Source: Sodaliphilus pleomorphus
GTDB lineage: Bacteria > Bacteroidota > Bacteroidia > Bacteroidales > Muribaculaceae
Assembly (NCBI RefSeq): GCF_009676955.1
Contig: NZ_CP045696.1
Coordinates: 2,809,001-2,873,000, forward strand
Length of the DNA: 64,000 bases
Reading direction: 5' to 3'
The notes beneath the pieces were generated by a model that worked only from the letters and a program-made list of their open reading frames with translations, had not been told where the DNA came from and ran no database searches. The translations under genes and the position numbers were made by a program. Positions within the stretch are counted from its first letter, which is position 1, and the number at the start of each line of letters is the position of its first letter. Of the stretch, positions 26,048 to 33,627 are shown piece after piece.

Positions 26048-26925
26048 TTCCAGAAATCGTAGTAGTTGAACCACTGGTGCGGATAGCGCTTGAGTGTGGC
26101 CTCAAGGTTGCGGGCATAGGCCTGGGCCAGCGATTGCATCTTGTCTTTGGGTTTTACAGCATCGCTGGATGGAGCAATCTCGGCAATGATGATGCGGTAG
26201 CGCTTCACGTTATCCTTCATCACCTGCACAGCGAGCACGGGCAGGTCGCGTTGCACAGCGAGCGCAAAAGGCCCCAGCGGGAACTTGGCCTTGGCACCCA
26301 TGAAATCGCATTTTAAATACCGGGGAGATCCCAGGATGCGGTCGGCTGGTATGCTTAAAATCTCCCCGTTGTCCAGGGCGTTGCTCATCATGAAAAGGTG
26401 CGACATGTCGTCGCTCACAGGGATCATGGCGATGTTGTTTTTCTCAAGCTCTTTCTTCCTGTTTTGCATGATGGTGATGGCTTCGCCGCTATATACCAGG
26501 GCGTTGAGTCGCTTGAGCCTGGCACTCAGCGTGTAGCCGGCAATCTCGTAGTTGCCGGTGTGGGAACTCAGTATCAAGAAGCTGCCTTCCTTGTGCTCCA
26601 GCTCTCGGTAGCGTTCATAGTGCTCCAGCGTGAAGTCGAAAGAGCCCCCCGAGTACATGTAGAAGCGGTCGATGATGACCTGCCCGAAGCGGTAGTGGTT
26701 TTTCCCTACTGCAACAAAGGCTTTTACCCGGTTGTAGCCCAGCCGTTGCCTGAAGTAGCGGTACTGGGCCAGGTAGCCCTTGTGCCCGAAAAGCATGCAG
26801 CATGGCACTACGGCCACGGCAAGCCCTGCATAGATGAACCGCAGATTCATGACCTTGAACGATGCAATGAGCATGCGGTGCATCCAGGGTGTGCCCTTGG
26901 TGTTGCCTTTCCACTGGCGTTCCAT
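26044..26925 (-). CDS. LpxL/HtrB-type lysophospholipid acyltransferase
   Basis: A 293-residue membrane-associated acyltransferase with an N-terminal hydrophobic helix (FIYAGLAVAVVPCCMLF) and the family's H-x4-E catalytic motif in SSHTGNYEIAG. The later block SIPADRILGSPRYLKCDFMG is typical of LpxL/HtrB proteins. In pigment clusters such enzymes probably transfer an acyl or polyene chain to a lipid-like anchor. It is coupled to the next gene by a 4-base overlap and follows ACP2 by 45 bases, so ACP2 may supply the donor. Confidence 0.85.
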   Translation of the reverse strand: MERQWKGNTKGTPWMHRMLIASFKVMNLRFIYAGLAVAVVPCCMLFGHKGYLAQYRYFRQRLGYNRVKAFVAVGKNHYRFGQVIIDRFYMYSGGSFDFTLEHYERYRELEHKEGSFLILSSHTGNYEIAGYTLSARLKRLNALVYSGEAITIMQNRKKELEKNNIAMIPVSDDMSHLFMMSNALDNGEILSIPADRILGSPRYLKCDFMGAKAKFPLGPFALAVQRDLPVLAVQVMKDNVKRYRIIIAEIAPSSDAVKPKDKMQSLAQAYARNLEATLKRYPHQWFNYYDFWK

Positions 26926-26970
26926 GACTTGATGAGTGTTCTTGACCGAGGCGACAGGTGCCGGCGCCTT

Positions 26971-27219
26971 TTACTGGTGATTGACTTTGCTCTCGATGTA
27001 GTCGCAAAATTGTTGCAGGGTGGCGACACCGGCCATTTCTTCGGGCTTTATCTTGAAGCCGAACTGTTTCTCGACAATGACCACGATGTCGACATAGTCA
27101 AGGCTGTCGATGCCCAGGTCGTCTTTCAATTTTGCCCCCGGGGCAATCTTGTCTTCATCTATTTCAAGATCCTCGATGAGAAAATGCTTTACTTTTTCTT
27201 CTATTTCTTTTCTTTCCAT
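26971..27219 (-). CDS. Acyl carrier protein 2
   Basis: An 82-residue acyl carrier protein with the phosphopantetheine site LGIDSLDYVDIVVIVEKQFG (Ser39). It lies between the methyltransferase (54 bases upstream) and the LpxL-type acyltransferase. Having two distinct carrier proteins matches aryl-polyene systems, where one carrier holds the starter or growing chain and the other has a separate task. Confidence 0.92.
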   Translation of the reverse strand: MERKEIEEKVKHFLIEDLEIDEDKIAPGAKLKDDLGIDSLDYVDIVVIVEKQFGFKIKPEEMAGVATLQQFCDYIESKVNHQ

Positions 27220-27273
27220 ATTTTATGCTATTGTGTTGTTGGTTCTATTTCTTGTTTTCCTGCTGCAAGGGGC

Positions 27274-28368
27274 TCATGGCTTGCTGCACACCACGATGCT
27301 GTGCCCTTGTCCCAGGTTGTCGTGCACATCCTCTATTTTGAGGCCGGCTTGGCCTATGAGCCTTGCCAAGTCGTCGCTGTGCATCATCTTGCTGTTGCCG
27401 TTGGCCATGGCAGTGAAGTAGAGGCTCACTTGAGTGAGACAGAAGGCGGCTGGCTCGTAGCGCTGCCTGTCCCACAATGTCTCCATGATGTAGAGGCGGC
27501 TGTGCTCGTCCATCACCTTGGCAGCTCGGCCCAGTATGCTCACTATCTGGTCTTCGGCAAAGCAGTCCAGAAACTGGCTCATCCACACTGCATCAAAGTG
27601 CGGCTCGGTTGGGAACTGAGCTTCAGGGTCGAGCAAGTCGATGCCGTGGCCGTGCAGTCGGGAGGCTTCGGCAAGGCCTTGGGTCGCCTCGCGCATCATC
27701 TCGATTTGCTGTGGCAGGTCGAGAACGGTGACGTTGATTGCAGGGTCATGCTTCAGGCAGCGCACTGCCCACCGCCCGGTGTTGCCCCCCACGTCGCACA
27801 GCGTCTTGGGCTTGCGTTCAAACACGATGTTGAGTGCCTCGTCAAATGCGCTGTCGCTGTAGAAGTGGTCAAAGGCCAGCCAGCTCTGACGGGCATGGCG
27901 GGGTAGCTGCGAGAGACCCTCGTAGATTGTAGGCCAGTTGCCCAGAGCTTTCAGCCCTGCCGGTTTGCCCTCGTTCAACGCCTGCTCCAGGCGAAACATG
28001 CCCTCGTAGTTCACATCGTTGTTAAAGTCGATGTTGACGCGGGTGGCCGGGTCGTTGATGAGAAACCAGCCTGTCTTTGCGAGCCTGAAACGGTTGCTGT
28101 CTTTGTCGACAAGCACTGTGCCTATTGTGAGCGATGCCTCGACAAGCACTTGCACGGCATAGTGGGTCATGCCCTTGGCGGCAGCAATCTCGTCGATGGT
28201 GAGACCCGTGTCGCTGTCGCGCAGCAGTTGGAGTATGCCCAACTTGAGCATGAGTCTCGACACTTGAAACACGATGGGGCCAAAGGCGATGAACTCGGCC
28301 ATGCGCTGGGCATCGCGTGCCGAGAGTTGCTCGCGGGTGTAGCAGTCGAGTGCAGGAGAAAGATTCAT
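27274..28368 (-). CDS. SAM-dependent O-methyltransferase
   Basis: A 364-residue methyltransferase of the plant O-methyltransferase/hydroxyneurosporene-methyltransferase type: an N-terminal winged-helix dimerisation domain (LTIDEIAAAKGMTHYAVQVLVE) and a Rossmann domain with DVGGNTGRWAV as SAM-binding loop and VLDLPQQIEMM as motif II. It probably methylates the phenolic hydroxyl or another position of the aryl head group. The start overlaps the ketosynthase stop by four bases. Confidence 0.87.
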   Translation of the reverse strand: MNLSPALDCYTREQLSARDAQRMAEFIAFGPIVFQVSRLMLKLGILQLLRDSDTGLTIDEIAAAKGMTHYAVQVLVEASLTIGTVLVDKDSNRFRLAKTGWFLINDPATRVNIDFNNDVNYEGMFRLEQALNEGKPAGLKALGNWPTIYEGLSQLPRHARQSWLAFDHFYSDSAFDEALNIVFERKPKTLCDVGGNTGRWAVRCLKHDPAINVTVLDLPQQIEMMREATQGLAEASRLHGHGIDLLDPEAQFPTEPHFDAVWMSQFLDCFAEDQIVSILGRAAKVMDEHSRLYIMETLWDRQRYEPAAFCLTQVSLYFTAMANGNSKMMHSDDLARLIGQAGLKIEDVHDNLGQGHSIVVCSKP

Positions 28369-29597
28369 TGTTTCGCTATTTTTTTCAACACGAGTGCGCT
28401 GTTGGTACCGCCGAACCCGAAGGAATTGCTCAGCACCGTGTCGACCTGGGTGTCGACAGTGGCAGTAGCGAGATTCAACGGCTCGCTATACTCGTCGGGA
28501 TTTTCAAAATTGATGTTGGGCGCCACAAAGTTGTGTTGCATCATGAGCAGCGAGTACACGGCCTCGCTGGCTCCGGCCATCCAGCACTCATGGCCCGTCA
28601 TCGACTTGGTGCTCGACACGAGTGCATGCGTGCCGTTGAAAATGTGGTCGATGGCCAGGGCTTCGATCATGTCGCCTTGCGGGGTGCTTGTGGCATGGGC
28701 ATTGATATAGTCGATGTCGTCGGGACTTGCCATGGCATCGCGCAGGGCACGGCTCATAGCTGTCACCGAGCCTGAGTCGCTGGGCTGCTGTATGCCGCCG
28801 CCGTTCGACGAGAAACCGTAGCCTGCCACTTCGGCAATGATGTTGGCTCCCCGGGCCAGGGCGCTGTCGTAGTCTTCAAGCACAAGTGCGGCAGCACCGC
28901 CGCTGGGCACGAGGCCGTCGCGGTCGCGGTCAAAAGGCCGCGAAGCCTGTTGCGGCTGCTCGATGCGCTTCGAAAAGGCATTGAGGGCGTCGAACGATGC
29001 CATGGCGTGGTAATTCACCTCCTGGGCGCCTCCGCACAAGATGCGGTCTTGCAGCCCCTGCTTGATGAGCAGGTAGGCCAGGCCTATTGCGTGCGAGCCG
29101 CTGGCGCAGGCCGCGCTCACGGTGAAGTTGATGCCTCGCAGGTGGAAAATCGTGCTCAAGTTCATGTTCACGGTCGAGTTCATCGACTGGAACACAAGTG
29201 CCGACCCTATCATGGCCGAGTCGTGCTTCTCGTCCATGATTTTGGCTGTTTCTATCACTGGCCGTGACGAGGAGTCGTTGCCGAAGATGACGCCCACCTC
29301 GTGGTGCAAGAGAAAGTCGGTGTCGATGCCAGCGCCCTGAAAGGCCTCGAGCGAGGCCATATAGGCATACTCGGCCTCCTGTGGCATCCCTATGCGTTGC
29401 CGTCGGCTCAGTTTTCCTTTGAGTTCAGGCTCGGGCACAATGCCTGTGAGGGGCGATTGGTAGCCATAGGTGATGCGGTCGTGGTCGATGCCTATGCCCG
29501 ATTTGCCTGCATAGAGCGCATCTTTTACCTCATTCAAACTGGTGCCCAGGCACGACCATATTCCCATGCCGGTTATTACTACCCGTCTATTGTTCAT
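28365..29597 (-). CDS. FabB/FabF-type beta-ketoacyl-ACP synthase (third)
   Basis: A 410-residue condensing enzyme starting MNNRRVVITGMGIWSCLGTS. The catalytic cysteine is in TVSAACASGSHAIG, and the histidines in NAHATSTPQGD and KSMTGHECWMAGA; the C-terminal SNSFGFGGTNSAL is intact. Its FabB-like features suggest a primary or initiating condensation distinct from the KS/CLF pair at 20-22 kb. It follows the ketoreductase by 23 bases. Confidence 0.92.
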   Translation of the reverse strand: MNNRRVVITGMGIWSCLGTSLNEVKDALYAGKSGIGIDHDRITYGYQSPLTGIVPEPELKGKLSRRQRIGMPQEAEYAYMASLEAFQGAGIDTDFLLHHEVGVIFGNDSSSRPVIETAKIMDEKHDSAMIGSALVFQSMNSTVNMNLSTIFHLRGINFTVSAACASGSHAIGLAYLLIKQGLQDRILCGGAQEVNYHAMASFDALNAFSKRIEQPQQASRPFDRDRDGLVPSGGAAALVLEDYDSALARGANIIAEVAGYGFSSNGGGIQQPSDSGSVTAMSRALRDAMASPDDIDYINAHATSTPQGDMIEALAIDHIFNGTHALVSSTKSMTGHECWMAGASEAVYSLLMMQHNFVAPNINFENPDEYSEPLNLATATVDTQVDTVLSNSFGFGGTNSALVLKKIAKQ

Positions 29598-29620
29598 GTA
29601 CTTGTGTTATTATTTTTGTT

Positions 29621-30349
29621 TTATGTGTAAAGTCCACCGTTTATCGAAATCACTTGGCCGGTGATATAGGCTGCCTTGTCGCTGGCCAGGAAAGCCACAA
29701 GCTGGGCCACTTCGTCGGGCTTGCCAAAGCGCTTCATGGGTATCATCTGCTTGAGCGAGTCCTCGTCGAGGTCTTTGGTCATGTCGGTCTCAATGAAACC
29801 AGGTGCGACGGCGTTGACTGTCACCTTGCGCGGTGCCACTTCCTGTGACAGTGCCTTGGTAGCGCCTATCAAGGCCGCTTTGGCTGCCGAGTAGTTGGTC
29901 TGGCCGGGCAGGCCTTTCAAGCCCGAGAGCGAGGCGATGTTGATCACGCGGCCGCTCCGGTGGGTGAGCATGTCTTTGAGCAGGCGGCGCGTGAGGTAGA
30001 AAAAACCGTTGAGCGTGGTGTCGAGCACGCTGTGCCACTCCTCGTTCTGCATGAATATCATGAGATTGTCGTGGCGCACGCCCGCGTTGTTGACCAGCAC
30101 CGAGATGAAGTTGTCGGGGTGAGCGGCTGTCCACTTGGCCACGGCGTCCTCAATCGCGCCAGGGCTCGACACGTCAAATGGCAACAGCTCGCAGCGGCCG
30201 CCTTGCGACTCGATTTCTTGAGCCACAGCACGAGCAGCCTCATGGTTGCTGTGATAGTTGATCACAACGACGTGGCCCTGCTGGGCAAGAGCAAGCGCGA
30301 TGGCACGCCCTATGCCGCGAGAAGCTCCTGTTACTAGTGCATATTTCAT
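29621..30349 (-). CDS. 3-oxoacyl-ACP reductase (FabG-like SDR)
   Basis: A 242-residue short-chain dehydrogenase starting MKYALVTGASRGIGRAIALA (the ATG at 30364 adds five residues). It has the NADPH loop GASRGIGR, NNAG in LVNNAGVRHDN, the catalytic serine in NIASLSGL and YSAAK. It reduces the beta-keto group after each condensation. It starts a sub-block with its own -7 box at 30381-30388 and is the only ketoreductase in the cluster. Confidence 0.93.
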   Translation of the reverse strand: MKYALVTGASRGIGRAIALALAQQGHVVVINYHSNHEAARAVAQEIESQGGRCELLPFDVSSPGAIEDAVAKWTAAHPDNFISVLVNNAGVRHDNLMIFMQNEEWHSVLDTTLNGFFYLTRRLLKDMLTHRSGRVINIASLSGLKGLPGQTNYSAAKAALIGATKALSQEVAPRKVTVNAVAPGFIETDMTKDLDEDSLKQMIPMKRFGKPDEVAQLVAFLASDKAAYITGQVISINGGLYT

Positions 30350-30380
30350 TGTGCTTGCGTTCAAGTTTTACTACAAATTG

Positions 30381-30388
30381 CAAATTTA
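30381..30388 (-). promoter_or_regulatory. -7 box before the ketoreductase
   Basis: TAAATTTG on the minus strand, about 32 bases upstream of the ketoreductase start, in a 150-bp gap. It resembles the box before ACP1 (22461-22468), so the blocks may share control. No convincing -33 element. Confidence 0.5.
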
Positions 30389-30516
30389 CTATTTTTTTGT
30401 CGCCTGCTGGCTATCATTCTGCCAAATGGGCACTTGTGCTGTGTTAATAATAATAAAAAGAGGCTGCGGCAGTCGTTGTGTCTTGCATCTCTCTCTGGGC
30501 GCAACGGCGGTGTGTG

Positions 30517-30876
30517 TCATTTGCTTGCTTCGTTACCGTTGCGGGCTTTCTGTGGGTGTGGTGAGCCCCATAAGCGGGTTTTGAGAGTCTGGCACAAGTG
30601 CCTGAGCACGCCCCTGGGCGAGTAGAGTATCATCCGGGGGCCTGCCCAGCGCATCACCATTTTTATGCGTTGGCGCTCAGTGGGAGCGTAGCAGTGTATG
30701 GGGCAATCCTTGCACGCAGGTTTGGCCTCGCCGTAGCGGCAGTGTTCCAGCCGGTTGCAGGCATACTGGGCCAGGCGCATGAACTCCTGTCGCGATGCGT
30801 CGTCGTTGCAGCGATGGCGGGCGTAGATTGTTATCATCTTGCGCAATATGTACTTGTCGTGTTCGATGCGTTGCAT
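30517..30876 (-). CDS. YgbA-type protein (nitrous oxide-stimulated promoter family)
   Basis: A 119-residue protein of the family named after the nitrous-oxide-responsive ygbA promoter. The cysteine-rich block YACNRLEHCRYGEAKPACKD with following CPIHCY (residues about 38-63) is its hallmark, as is the basic RQRIKMVMRWAGPRM after it. The function is not established; related ygbA genes respond to nitric oxide. It sits between the ammonia-lyase (21 bases) and the ketoreductase block (167 bases), an unusual place. Confidence 0.8.
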   Translation of the reverse strand: MQRIEHDKYILRKMITIYARHRCNDDASRQEFMRLAQYACNRLEHCRYGEAKPACKDCPIHCYAPTERQRIKMVMRWAGPRMILYSPRGVLRHLCQTLKTRLWGSPHPQKARNGNEASK

Positions 30877-30897
30877 GGCGGCTGTAGACTTTTGTTA

Positions 30898-32451
30898 CTA
30901 TTGTGCTTGGATGTCCTTGATGGGGTCGTGTGACTTGAGATACTGCTCTATGCTGTCGATTTCGCGGTAAAACGGTGTGTCGTCTACAGTCTTGGGGCAC
31001 CTCTCTCTAACCTCGTCATAGGTCTTGCGGTTGGCCGGTGCCAGCTGGGCGGCAATGTCGAGGCAGTCGGTGGCTTGGGCCAGCGCGATGTAGAGTATTG
31101 CCATCACCTGGCAGCAGTTCTCAATCACTCGCTTGGTGAGCAACGCCGTGTTGGTTCCCATCGACACGATGTCTTGATTGTCGTTGTTGTTGGGAATGGA
31201 GTGTACATAGTTGGGCATGGCCAGCGTTTGGCACTCGGCCGTGGTCGATGTGGCGGTAAACTGGCAAGCTTGCATGCCGTAGTTGAGCCCCAGCGTGCCC
31301 ATGTTGAGGAAGGGCGGCAGGATGCCGTTGATGCGGTCGTGCATCAGGTAGTTGAGTTGCCGCTCGGCAGTCATGGCCAGCCTCACCAGTGCGATTTTCA
31401 CCTTGTCCTGTTCCAGCGATATGTAGTCGCCGTGGAAGTTGCCGCCGTGCAGCACATCGCCTGCGACGGGGTCGACGATGGGATTGTCGCAGGCCGAGTT
31501 GAGCTCTTCCTCGAGCACGCGGCGCGAGCAGGCAAGTGTCTCGGCTATGGGGCCCAGTATCTGTGGGGTGCATCGCAGCGAGTAGTAGGCTTGCACCTTG
31601 TGCTCAAAGGTCGTGGTATCGCGGTGGCTGCTGTCGTAGAGCTCGTGCTGGCGTTTCCTCAGGCACTGGCTCCCTTGTGCCAGCTTGCGCATGCAGCGGG
31701 CCACATGTTGTTGCCCCTCGTGCCGTCGGGCCGCATTGAGCTCCTCGCTCATCATGTCGTCGTAGGACGATGCTATCTCGTTTATCCACACTGCCGCAGC
31801 AATGCTCCAGTCGAGCAGCCGCTCGGCCATGAACTGGTTGACTATGCCTATTCCAGTCATCACCGAGGTGCCATTGGTGAGCGAAAGCCCTTCTCTTATG
31901 TGTATTTGTAACGGTTGCAGGCCATTGATGCGCAACACCTCGCCGGCGTCGCGCCACTGGCCCTTGTAGTGCACTTGCCCCTCGCCTATGAGCGTGAGCG
32001 CCATGTGGGCCAGTTGCACGAGGTCGCCGCTCGCACCCACCGAGCCATGCTCGGGAATGAAAGGAAAAATGCCGCGGTTGATGAATTGCACCAGCAGGCG
32101 CACGGCGTCGGGGTGCACGCCCGAGCGTGCTTGCAGCAGCGTGCCTGCACGTGCTATCATGGCTGCTTTCACGCACGTGTCGTCGAGTGGTGCGCCTGCA
32201 CCAGTGGCGTGGCTGCGTATGATGTTGTATTGCAGGTCTTTGAGATGCTTGTCGTCGACACGCCATTGCGCCATGGGGCCAAAACCGGTGTTGATGCCAT
32301 AGATCACCTTATCGGCTGCAAATTTCTTTAAAAATTCATAGCACGCTTCCACATCGTCGAGCGGTAGCGAGGCCATGTCGATGGTTTTGCCCGAATACAG
32401 GATGCTGCTCACATCCTCAAGAGAGAATACAGGGGTTTGCATAGTTTGCAT
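30898..32451 (-). CDS. Tyrosine ammonia-lyase-like aromatic lyase
   Basis: A 517-residue member of the histidine/phenylalanine/tyrosine ammonia-lyase family, which forms the MIO cofactor from Ala-Ser-Gly (HGSVGASGDLVQLAHMAL, residues 140-142). The substrate segment YNIIRSHATGAGAPL and the N-terminal NTGFGPMAQ match, as far as I recall it, the Flavobacterium johnsoniae tyrosine ammonia-lyase used for flexirubin. It therefore probably makes 4-coumarate from tyrosine, the starter of the polyene, rather than urocanate from histidine; no hut genes are nearby. An ATG three codons downstream (32442) is possible. Only 51 bases separate it from the pseudouridine-synthase gene. Confidence 0.88.
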   Translation of the reverse strand: MQTMQTPVFSLEDVSSILYSGKTIDMASLPLDDVEACYEFLKKFAADKVIYGINTGFGPMAQWRVDDKHLKDLQYNIIRSHATGAGAPLDDTCVKAAMIARAGTLLQARSGVHPDAVRLLVQFINRGIFPFIPEHGSVGASGDLVQLAHMALTLIGEGQVHYKGQWRDAGEVLRINGLQPLQIHIREGLSLTNGTSVMTGIGIVNQFMAERLLDWSIAAAVWINEIASSYDDMMSEELNAARRHEGQQHVARCMRKLAQGSQCLRKRQHELYDSSHRDTTTFEHKVQAYYSLRCTPQILGPIAETLACSRRVLEEELNSACDNPIVDPVAGDVLHGGNFHGDYISLEQDKVKIALVRLAMTAERQLNYLMHDRINGILPPFLNMGTLGLNYGMQACQFTATSTTAECQTLAMPNYVHSIPNNNDNQDIVSMGTNTALLTKRVIENCCQVMAILYIALAQATDCLDIAAQLAPANRKTYDEVRERCPKTVDDTPFYREIDSIEQYLKSHDPIKDIQAQ

Positions 32452-32502
32452 GTGTTGAAAAAGTTTATTCTTGTCGGCTGCTGGCGAGGCACATTGAGGG
32501 CG

Positions 32503-33429
32503 TCAATGCCTGAAAAACGATAGAAAATAGCTGGGAAACGGCGTCTCGAAGCTCAAGGGCTCGTGTGTGCGCGGCTGGTAGAAGGCCAGTCTGAAGGCAT
32601 GCAGGCACAACCGGCGTGCATGGTCGGTCGTGCTGCCATACTTGTAGTCGCCCACGATGGGGTGGTGCAGCACCTGCATGTGAACGCGTATCTGGTTTTT
32701 CCGGCCCGTGTGCAAGTGGAGTTCAATCAGGGCAAATGCATCGTTCTGCTCGATGAGTCGCCAGTCGGTGCTTGCCCATTTGCCGCCATTGTTGGTGCGG
32801 CTGCTCACGATTTTCAGGCTTGGAGTGTCTTTTAGCCAGCTCTCGATGTGGCCGTGGTCTTTCTCCATGGGACCTTCAACCACTGCTACATAGCGCCGGT
32901 CGATCACCGTCTTGTGCCAGTCGGCCGTCATGAGCTGTTGGGCCTCGACGCTCTTGGCATACACCATGAGCCCGCTGGTGCGCGTGTCGAGGCGGTGCAC
33001 CACATGGGCGTGACAGCGCTGGTGGGTCTCAATGAAATAGCGGTCGAGCAGGTCCTTCATGTTCAGACTGTTGCGCCCCACTCCCATCGAGAGCACCTCG
33101 TCGGCCTTGTCGACGACAATCACGTCGTCGTCTTCATACACGATGTTGAAGTACTTGCCAAAGTCGAAGCGTGTGCGCGTCTCCGGCCCCGGGTGCTTGC
33201 TTATCTCGACCAGCATGTCGGGCACGACTTGGAAATCGTGACGCGTCTGCACCTGGTGGTCCACCATCACGCCGCCACCGCTCAAGATGGCTTTGGCCTT
33301 GTTGCGGCTTATGCCGTCGAGTTTCTTCATCACAAAGTCGAGCAGCCCCATGTTCTCTCGAGAGAGAAACTGGGTGAACTTGGTGTCGACGCGGGGAACT
33401 CCGCCCTTGTGTTGCCTGTTGCGATACAT
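32503..33429 (-). CDS. RluA-family pseudouridine synthase
   Basis: A 308-residue RNA-modifying enzyme. It has an N-terminal S4-type RNA-binding part (LLDFVMKKLDGISRNKAKAI), the catalytic aspartate in VHRLDTRTSG and the downstream HTGRKNQIRVHMQ motif. The exact target uridine cannot be deduced. A -7 box TACCTTTG lies just upstream (33437-33444). The ammonia-lyase gene starts 51 bases after its stop with no promoter seen between, so the pigment block may be read from this promoter. Confidence 0.92.
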   Translation of the reverse strand: MYRNRQHKGGVPRVDTKFTQFLSRENMGLLDFVMKKLDGISRNKAKAILSGGGVMVDHQVQTRHDFQVVPDMLVEISKHPGPETRTRFDFGKYFNIVYEDDDVIVVDKADEVLSMGVGRNSLNMKDLLDRYFIETHQRCHAHVVHRLDTRTSGLMVYAKSVEAQQLMTADWHKTVIDRRYVAVVEGPMEKDHGHIESWLKDTPSLKIVSSRTNNGGKWASTDWRLIEQNDAFALIELHLHTGRKNQIRVHMQVLHHPIVGDYKYGSTTDHARRLCLHAFRLAFYQPRTHEPLSFETPFPSYFLSFFRH

Positions 33430-33436
33430 GATGCTG

Positions 33437-33444
33437 CAAAGGTA
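33437..33444 (-). promoter_or_regulatory. -7 box of the pseudouridine synthase gene
   Basis: TACCTTTG on the minus strand, 7 bases upstream of the ATG, so the transcript would be nearly leaderless. No -33 element at the usual distance was clear. Confidence 0.5.
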
Positions 33445-33577
33445 GCAAAAAATGTTGACACTCAGCCAGCCTCGACCTATACGATTTGGACGACCTCACA
33501 AGGCTCCCGTCGCCAAGTTGGGATTGAAGCTATGTTGCCCTCTATATTGAAATGTTGTGACACGATTTTGGGAATCG

Positions 33578-33608
33578 TTGGTAATATTATTTTTTGTCAC
33601 TAACTTTG
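33578..33608 (+). promoter_or_regulatory. Promoter of the 33628 gene
   Basis: TTG (33578-33580), a 20-base spacer and TAACTTTG (33601-33608), with the start codon 19 bases downstream. Confidence 0.65.
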
Positions 33609-33627
33609 CACACTAATTTTTCTGACA

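Noticed and set aside
30898..32451. Histidine ammonia-lyase of histidine degradation
   Set aside because: The family fits, but no hut genes are nearby, the gene lies in a pigment cluster, and the substrate segment resembles the flavobacterial tyrosine ammonia-lyase.
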